From NCBI GenBank assembly GCA_028709405.1, contig JAQVXB010000040.1, forward strand, positions 1 to 5,022: 5,022 bases of DNA. The letters run 5' to 3'. Under the pieces are notes generated by a model, which had not been told where the DNA came from, searched no databases, and saw nothing but the letters and a program-made list of their open reading frames with translations. Positions 1 to 4,048 of this stretch are shown in pieces. This stretch comes from Candidatus Shapirobacteria bacterium (lineage in GTDB: Bacteria; Patescibacteriota; Microgenomatia; UBA12405). The translations under genes were made by a program, and so were the position numbers. The first letter of the stretch is position 1; each line of letters begins with the position of its first letter.

Positions 1-918
1 ACAAACCAAAACCGGTGTTGGTGTTAAAGTTGGTGTTGGTGTCGGAGTTATTCTTCCTGTTGGTTTAATCGTTGGGGTTGCGGTCGGTTTAATCGTTGGA
101 GTTGCTGTTGGTTTAATCGTTGGAGTTGCGGTCGGAGCTACTGTATTACAAATTTTAGTAGTTGAATTACAACCCGCTGTTCCACACTCACTATTTATCC
201 AACCACTACCATCAGATTTACAAACCCTAGCTGTATCAGCATCTAAACACTCTTTAGTATTAGGTACACAAGCTGTTTTATTTGCACTACCTTCAACACT
301 CACCTTACCTTCATAGCCAACACATTTCCAATTATATATTCCATCAGTTGCTTGTCCATCAACCCAGACTACACTTCCCTTTTTACAAGCTAAAAGATCG
401 GACGGTTTCGAAGTAACCGTTGTTTTATTAGCATCCCCTAACTGAGCATAGACAGTATCTGGAACACAACATCTTGCTGTGCCAAGATACGGATTAGCCA
501 AACATAAATTCCAAACTACTACACCATCAACACCCTTATCTGTTTTACAATTATTTCCCCAAGAAGCTGAATAAGGTTCACTGCAACTCCCCCCAACTAA
601 AAAACAAGCCTCATTACGTCTTTGTTCATCTTTATTTCCCCATCCATATGAACAAACAGGTGGAGCATCACCTTTACTAAAAGACGGCCAGTTAGTAGTA
701 TGTTGTGTTGTATTTGTACAAAAACCAGAAGTTTGACCAGTTGGTGGCTTACAATCAGAATCTAATTTACAAACCTCAGCATAACCCAATCCACCAGCCG
801 CCTTGCTTCTATTTTCCTGGCTTTTCTGGACCAATTTTGTCGTTATTGGAAGGGCTATTGCCAAAACTAACATTATAACCATTACTGCTATTTGAGAAAT
901 TCCTTTATTTTGCTTCAT
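1..918 (-). CDS. Secreted or membrane-anchored cysteine-rich modular protein, 3' end cut by window edge
   Basis: This is an open frame of 306 codons from an ATG at 916-918 to the window edge, with no stop, so the C-terminus is missing. I do not recognise a named family. Residues 7-25 form a hydrophobic segment after a short basic N-terminus (MKQNKG), followed by the motif KLVQKSQENRSKAAG (28-42). The remainder should lie outside the membrane and has 19 cysteines. Residues 105-151 have the pattern C-x6-C-x11-C-x14-C-x10-CC. Residues 178-217 (C-x20-C-x17-C with YNWKC) resemble the common secreted 'C-G-S...W-x-C-x-G...C' module. Residues 224-257 have C-x8-C-x11-C-x4-C-x6-C. A Pro/Thr-rich linker (260-303) with three octapeptide repeats follows, and Cys306 implies another domain beyond the edge. 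There is no Shine-Dalgarno sequence, but a good promoter lies just upstream. The G|ISQIA junction at the membrane segment is faintly pilin-like but lacks Glu5. I infer export and disulfide stabilisation; no catalytic motif is visible. Confidence 0.85.
   Translation of the reverse strand, partial: MKQNKGISQIAVMVIMLVLAIALPITTKLVQKSQENRSKAAGGLGYAEVCKLDSDCKPPTGQTSGFCTNTTQHTTNWPSFSKGDAPPVCSYGWGNKDEQRRNEACFLVGGSCSEPYSASWGNNCKTDKGVDGVVVWNLCLANPYLGTARCCVPDTVYAQLGDANKTTVTSKPSDLLACKKGSVVWVDGQATDGIYNWKCVGYEGKVSVEGSANKTACVPNTKECLDADTARVCKSDGSGWINSECGTAGCNSTTKICNTVAPTATPTIKPTATPTIKPTATPTIKPTGRITPTPTPTLTPTPVLVC
64..135 (-). repeat. Three tandem 24-bp repeats coding for a Pro/Thr linker
   Basis: Three adjacent 24-bp units (64-87, 88-111, 112-135) each encode the same octapeptide, P-T-A-T-P-T-I-K. 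They differ from each other at only a few positions, all synonymous. A more degenerate TPTPT tract continues towards position 10. The repeat forms a flexible, probably extended linker between the cysteine modules and a domain outside the window. Near-identity of the units suggests recent slippage or unequal crossover, so copy number may vary between strains. Confidence 0.93.
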
Positions 919-942
919 TTTTTATAAAATATCTTATAGAAA

Positions 943-971
943 AGTAAAACACTTTTAAAAATCCCTGTCAA
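943..971 (-). promoter_or_regulatory. Sigma70-type extended -10 promoter for the left-hand cysteine-rich gene
   Basis: On the minus strand a perfect TTGACA (966-971) is followed by a 17-nt spacer and TTTACT (943-948, 4 of 6 to TATAAT). TGT directly precedes it, giving an extended -10 (TGn). Transcription would begin near 936, leaving a leader of about 18 nt before the ATG at 918. The -35 box starts only 4 bp after the rseP stop codon, so the cysteine-rich gene appears to have its own promoter. Confidence 0.6.
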
Positions 972-975
972 CAGA

Positions 976-2028
976 TCACTTTTTCAAAACCCTACTAATG
1001 TCACCAATAGTAATCAGCAAAATCAATCCCAAAAGTAACATCATTCCCACGTTATTTACAATAATTTCGAATTTTTGATTGGCTTTTTTCTTAAAAATCA
1101 TCTCATAAAGTACAAAAAGAATCCTACCACCATCTAAAGCCGGAAAAGGCAAAATATTAACCACCGCCAAATTAACCGACACAATCCCAAAAAAATGAAC
1201 TACCGCCAATAATCCTTGGTTTTTATTAATTGAACTTGTTGCTTCATACATTCCAATTGGACCAGAAACATCCTTTGGCACCTGTCCCATAAATAAACCA
1301 CCTATCATTTTAAATACACCATTAGTTATAATTTCTCCCCAAAAATATGCCTCTTTAAAACCAGCCCCTATCCCTTCATAAAATCTATACCATGGAACTT
1401 TTACCATCTCTGTATTAGAAATTGCAATTCCTATTGCCCCCTCACCTTCTGGTGGATTTTCTCTTACTTCAACATTTATTTCTTTATTTATTATTTGGTC
1501 ATTGGAAATTAGTAATTTGACATTTTTTCCCTTATATTTTGCCACTTCATCTGTCAACTCACTTGGCTTTTTAATTTCTTTTTCCGCTACTTTCAAAATT
1601 ATGTCTTCTTCTTTTAACCCATTTTTTTCTGCCGGCGAATCTTTAGAAATCCCAATAATTCTAACCTTGTCGGTTTCTTTTGGAACCCCTAAAATTGAAT
1701 AAACTACACTAAAAATCACAATTGCCAAAACCAAATTCATCAACACTCCACCTAATACTATTAATAATTTTTGCCATGGGTTTTTATTATTAAAAGCAAT
1801 TCCCCCTTTACCATCTCCATCTTCACCATATAATTTACAAAAACCACCAATCGGCAACCAATTAATACTATATATAGTATCGCCAATTTTTTTCCCAAAC
1901 ATTCTTGGTGGTAAACCCAAACCAAATTCCTCTACTCTCACCCCTGTTCTTCTGGCTGCAAAAAAATGACCAAACTCATGAACTAAAACTAATATTGACA
2001 AAGCTACTATAAAAATTATCAAATCCAT
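976..2028 (-). CDS. rseP: Site-2 protease, RseP/RasP-type membrane zinc metalloprotease (M50)
   Basis: This intramembrane protease cuts substrates within the membrane during regulated proteolysis and clears remnant signal peptides. Counting from the ATG at 2026-2028 (350 residues), the zinc and catalytic motif HEFGH is at 17-21 in the first membrane segment. PIGGF follows at 60-64, then a second hydrophobic stretch (about 88-115), a single PDZ domain (about 120-190), SGPIG near 255-259, and the third zinc-ligand motif NILPFPALDGG at 291-301 (Asp299). A last membrane segment lies near 327-343. One PDZ domain and about 350 residues match short RasP-like members rather than the two-PDZ E. coli RseP. 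The frame stays open five codons upstream to a TTG at 2041-2043. I prefer the ATG because MDLIIFIVAL places the membrane segment where homologues have it. Neither start has a clear Shine-Dalgarno. The usual uppS-cdsA-dxr genes between frr and rseP are absent. Confidence 0.95.
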   Translation of the reverse strand: MDLIIFIVALSILVLVHEFGHFFAARRTGVRVEEFGLGLPPRMFGKKIGDTIYSINWLPIGGFCKLYGEDGDGKGGIAFNNKNPWQKLLIVLGGVLMNLVLAIVIFSVVYSILGVPKETDKVRIIGISKDSPAEKNGLKEEDIILKVAEKEIKKPSELTDEVAKYKGKNVKLLISNDQIINKEINVEVRENPPEGEGAIGIAISNTEMVKVPWYRFYEGIGAGFKEAYFWGEIITNGVFKMIGGLFMGQVPKDVSGPIGMYEATSSINKNQGLLAVVHFFGIVSVNLAVVNILPFPALDGGRILFVLYEMIFKKKANQKFEIIVNNVGMMLLLGLILLITIGDISRVLKK

Positions 2029-2063
2029 TCTTGATTTTAACAAAAGAAAAATAAAAATTTGAA

Positions 2064-2126
2064 GTAATAATTTTTTGTGTCCTTGAACGTGCTACACACA
2101 TTCACCAGACATAAAAAATTTGTTAC
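2064..2126. repeat. Long imperfect palindrome in the frr-rseP gap
   Basis: Read on the plus strand, the nested arms are GTAA (2064-2067) with TTAC (2123-2126); AATTTTTTGTGTC (2069-2081) with GACATAAAAAATT (2108-2120), including one G-T wobble; and TGAACGTG (2084-2091) with CACATTCA (2097-2104), with one mismatch. The loop is CTACA (2092-2096). The polarity is T-run, hairpin, A-run on both strands. This is the reverse of an intrinsic terminator, so I do not call it one. It fills most of the 2029-2139 gap and could be a structured RNA, a palindromic mobile repeat or a protein-binding site. Confidence 0.7.
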
Positions 2127-2139
2127 GAGAATTTTATTT

Positions 2140-2691
2140 TTAACCCCTAATTTCTATTTCTTTTTTCTTAGCCATTTCTTCTAATTTCCCAATATAAAGA
2201 TCTGTCGTCTTTTGCAATTCAGTTTCATCTCTCTTAAATTCATCTTCAGAAACTGTTTTTTCCTGTTTAGCTCTTTGTAAGTCCGATCTAAAATCGGCTC
2301 TAGCATCTCTAATCATCACCCTAGCCCCTTCCAATTTTCTTCCCAACAATTTTATATAATCTTCTCTTTGTTCTACTGTCAACATTGGTAAACTCATTCT
2401 GATTATATTTCCATCAACCGCTGGCGTCATTCCAATGTTTGCTGCCGCAATTCCATTGGCAATTTCTCTCGTCAAAGCCTTATCCCAAGCTTCAAAAGTC
2501 AAACTTCTAACATCTGGAACCCCAATTGATCCCAGCTCAATCAATTTCATTTTTTGAGCTCCATAAACCGTCACTACCACATTTTCAATCAAACCCGGAG
2601 TTGCTCTACCAGTTCTAATCGAAGCAATATCGTTAACAAATAAAGCCACGATTTTATCCATTCGAGTTTTTACATCAGAAAAATTTATCAT
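2140..2691 (-). CDS. frr: Ribosome recycling factor
   Basis: RRF splits the post-termination ribosome together with EF-G so that subunits can be reused; it acts in the cytoplasm. The 183-residue product from the ATG at 2689-2691 matches the usual length of about 185. Conserved features seen are the N-terminal helix with RMDKIV, the SIRTGRATPGLIENVVV segment leading into domain II, the VYGAQ/PL-like region, IRMSLPMLTVEQR, ARVMIRDARAD and the C-terminal helix with KTVSEDE...ELQKTTD. The frame continues to a TTG at 2695-2697, preceded by an in-frame TAA, but the ATG gives the usual N-terminus. No Shine-Dalgarno is visible. A TATAAT box ends 5 bp before the ATG. Bacteria usually have rpsB-tsf-pyrH-frr; here a cysteine-rich gene sits where pyrH would be. 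Confidence 0.97.
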   Translation of the reverse strand: MINFSDVKTRMDKIVALFVNDIASIRTGRATPGLIENVVVTVYGAQKMKLIELGSIGVPDVRSLTFEAWDKALTREIANGIAAANIGMTPAVDGNIIRMSLPMLTVEQREDYIKLLGRKLEGARVMIRDARADFRSDLQRAKQEKTVSEDEFKRDETELQKTTDLYIGKLEEMAKKKEIEIRG

Positions 2692-2696
2692 AATCA

Positions 2697-2702
2697 ATTA
2701 TA
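2697..2702 (-). promoter_or_regulatory. Consensus -10 box (TATAAT) directly before frr
   Basis: The minus strand reads a perfect TATAAT at 2702-2697, with the frr ATG starting at 2691. A start site 6-8 nt downstream would fall on or next to the ATG, giving a leaderless or nearly leaderless mRNA. No convincing TTGACA lies 16-18 bp upstream, and no extended TGn is present. In AT-rich DNA this could be chance. Confidence 0.35.
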
Positions 2703-2738
2703 CCCGATCTCTAACTACTAATCACTATTAACTAATCA

Positions 2739-3413
2739 TTATTTAGGTATACAACACATAAAATTGGTTGCATATTGACCACCACACAAACCAATCGAAT
2801 AACGTCCAGCCTTTCCATTTACAGTACAATTACTACCAGCCACCGGTAAAGTCCCTGAACTAGTTGTTTGACAAACTCCTTTTTTAGCTACACATTTTTC
2901 CGCACCATAATCAGTCCCCGTAACACATCTTCCTTGATTGCAAACTCTTTTAGTAGAAGTACAATCCAATCCTCTATAAATCTGTCTCCCATCTTCACAC
3001 ACATAAACTCTATCTCTTCCATTACAAAAAGTTGTACCATCTGGATAGGTATTACCATTTATATAACAAGATTTTCTAGTGGAACAACACAAAGTTGAAC
3101 TACCTCCACCACACAAACCAGTTTTAATAAATCCACTAACTCCATTAACGACACAAGCAGTACCAGCACTGTATGGTGCATTAAAATATGCACAAGTTCC
3201 ACTGACATTCTTACAGTTACTTGTATTTGAAGGTCCATACCAACGCACATAACCAGTTGCTACTGTTGCCGTTCCTGCCGCACTACTTCTGTTTTCTTGA
3301 CTTTGTTGAACTAATTTTACCCCAAAAACCAAGCCGATGGTCAAAATTAAAACAGTAATTAAGACTCTAAACCAACTAACCCTTCTAAACCCTTTTATCG
3401 ATTTTTTACCCAT
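2739..3413 (-). CDS. Membrane-anchored cysteine-rich protein with duplicated six-Cys module
   Basis: This complete 224-residue protein starts at the ATG 3411-3413; I do not recognise a named family. A basic N-terminus (1-16) and one hydrophobic segment (17-32) precede KLVQQSQENRSSAAG (33-47), then an extracytoplasmic part with 18 cysteines. Module A (67-110) is C-x6-C-x12-C-x13-C-x7-CC. Module B (174-221) is C-x6-C-x14-C-x13-C-x9-CC. Both contain VNG-x2-G and GLCGG before the CC. Between them, residues 116-163 include C-x8-C-x11-C-x6-C-x4-C. Even cysteine counts per module suggest disulfides, hence export. The leader, six-Cys module and x8-x11 module all recur in the gene at 1-918, so the two are related. 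The gene lies between tsf and frr, where pyrH is usual, behind a terminator and a TTGACA box. No Shine-Dalgarno is present. The cysteine framework recalls defensin-like folds, but the spacings differ and no antimicrobial role can be claimed. Confidence 0.87.
   Translation of the reverse strand: MGKKSIKGFRRVSWFRVLITVLILTIGLVFGVKLVQQSQENRSSAAGTATVATGYVRWYGPSNTSNCKNVSGTCAYFNAPYSAGTACVVNGVSGFIKTGLCGGGSSTLCCSTRKSCYINGNTYPDGTTFCNGRDRVYVCEDGRQIYRGLDCTSTKRVCNQGRCVTGTDYGAEKCVAKKGVCQTTSSGTLPVAGSNCTVNGKAGRYSIGLCGGQYATNFMCCIPK
2751..3215 (-). repeat. Internal protein duplication: two six-Cys modules
   Basis: The two copies occupy 3084-3215 (residues 67-110) and 2751-2894 (residues 174-221). They align over all six cysteines and over VNG-x2-G and GLCGG. 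They are diverged at the nucleotide level, so this is an old protein-level duplication, not a recent DNA repeat. A third, more diverged copy lies in the other cysteine-rich gene at 466-606. Confidence 0.8.
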
Positions 3414-3445
3414 TTTTATTAAAAAAATAATTAATTTCTAAAAAC

Positions 3446-3474
3446 AGCTTAAACTTTTTAAAAATACTTGTCAA
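3446..3474 (-). promoter_or_regulatory. Putative promoter for the 224-residue cysteine-rich gene
   Basis: A perfect TTGACA lies at 3469-3474 on the minus strand, with a 17-nt spacer to TAAGCT (3446-3451), which matches TATAAT at only 3 of 6 positions. The -35 and spacer start (TTGACAAGTATTTTTAAAA) closely resemble those of the promoter at 943-971, which supports a real, shared element. The ATG lies 55 nt after the -35 box. The -35 abuts the T-run of the terminator before it. Confidence 0.45.
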
Positions 3475-3502
3475 CAAAAACCCTCCGATTTCTCAGAGGG
3501 TT
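3475..3502 (-). terminator. Intrinsic terminator of the rpsB-tsf unit
   Basis: Read on the minus strand, AACCCTCTGA pairs with TCGGAGGGTT (10 bp with one G-T wobble) around a GAAA tetraloop. The 3' arm runs into a T tract (GGGTTTTTG). It sits about 55 bp after the tsf stop and immediately before the next promoter, so it should separate ribosomal transcription from the cysteine-rich gene. Confidence 0.75.
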
Positions 3503-3519
3503 AAATAAAATTCATTCAA

Positions 3520-3541
3520 ATCTCCCTTGTCAAAGGGAGAT
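3520..3541. repeat. Hairpin with CTCCCTT/AAGGGAG arms after tsf
   Basis: ATCTCCCTT (3520-3528) pairs with AAGGGAGAT (3533-3541) around a 4-nt loop. On the minus strand it lies shortly after the tsf stop and is followed only by a mixed T-rich stretch, so it may protect the 3' end rather than terminate. On the plus strand it is followed by AGAGGGATTTTTT (3546-3558). From memory, CTCCCTT/AAGGGAG hairpins next to AGAGGGATT occur as dispersed repeats in several bacterial genomes; this could be one, but I cannot test that here. Confidence 0.55.
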
Positions 3542-3556
3542 CTTTAGAGGGATTTT

Positions 3557-4015
3557 TTATATTTCAAATCTAGCAAAGCGATTGATTTTCATATTTTCAC
3601 CAAACTTTGAAATCAAGGCTTTCACCATTTCATCAATAGTTTTGCTTGGATCCTTAATAAATTCTTGTTTCATCAAATCCTCAACTGTCTCTGGATTCAT
3701 TGCTGCCACCTGCAAACAAAGATCTTTAGTTAAAGCCAAAAAATCCTCATGTTTTGCCACAAAATCAGTTTCACATAAAAGTTCCACCATCACTCCAATT
3801 TTACCGGTTGAGTGAGTATAAGTAGCTACTCTACCCTGATGAGTTTCTCTTTCTGCCTTAGATTCAGCTTTTTTAAAACCTTTTTCCTTTAAAATTTGTT
3901 TAGCTTTCGTTTCATCACCATTGGCTTCTTCCAAAGCTGATTTAATTTCCATAATCCCCAAGCCCATTTCAGCTCGAATTTTTTTAACTAATTCAATTAT
4001 TTTTTTATTATCCAT
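3557..4015 (-). CDS. tsf: Elongation factor Ts, compact form
   Basis: EF-Ts is the nucleotide exchange factor that removes GDP from EF-Tu in translation elongation. Residues 1-45 form the UBA-like N-terminal domain (MGLGIMEIKSALEEANGD at 17-34). The EF-Tu contact motif TDFVAK is at 83-88, within VELLCETDFVAKHEDF. The C-terminus KFGENMKINRFARFEI (137-152) matches the conserved GENI-x-RRF-x-RFE ending. At 152 residues it is far shorter than E. coli EF-Ts (about 283) and shorter than the Thermus form (about 196). The missing part lies between AAMNPE (104-109) and the KxxxALxxKxGEN segment. The start is the ATG at 4013-4015, 33 bp after the rpsB stop. No Shine-Dalgarno is visible, so it may depend on rpsB translation or another initiation mode. 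It is probably co-transcribed with rpsB and ends at the terminator near 3475. Confidence 0.96.
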   Translation of the reverse strand: MDNKKIIELVKKIRAEMGLGIMEIKSALEEANGDETKAKQILKEKGFKKAESKAERETHQGRVATYTHSTGKIGVMVELLCETDFVAKHEDFLALTKDLCLQVAAMNPETVEDLMKQEFIKDPSKTIDEMVKALISKFGENMKINRFARFEI

Positions 4016-4048
4016 ACTTTTAACTTTAAACTTTATAACTTGACAAAC

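Noticed and set aside
64..135. CRISPR array
   Set aside because: The 24-bp units are directly adjacent with no spacers and are in frame within a coding region.
976..978. TGA read as glycine (genetic code 25 of some CPR lineages)
   Set aside because: The rseP C-terminus is complete at this TGA, and no other gene here has an in-frame TGA, so the standard code fits.
1502..1702. Plus-strand open frame of 66 codons
   Set aside because: It lies wholly within rseP on the other strand, at the PDZ coding region, and has no recognisable protein features.
2064..2126. Integron attC or Xer dif site
   Set aside because: It lacks GTTRRRY/RYYYAAC ends, and the arms and spacer do not match the 11-6-11 layout of dif.
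2868..3250. Open frames on plus (2868-3098) and minus (3059-3250) inside the cysteine-rich gene
   Set aside because: Both are out-of-frame readings of a gene with clear coding structure (duplicated cysteine modules).
3504..3532. Second promoter-like match on the minus strand: TTGACA at 3527-3532 with TTTTAT 17 bp on
   Set aside because: The TTGACA is made by the loop and arm of the 3520-3541 hairpin, and any transcript would run straight into the terminator at 3475-3502.
3468..3815. Plus-strand open frame of 115 codons
   Set aside because: It is antisense to tsf and runs through the terminator hairpins; it has no recognisable motif.
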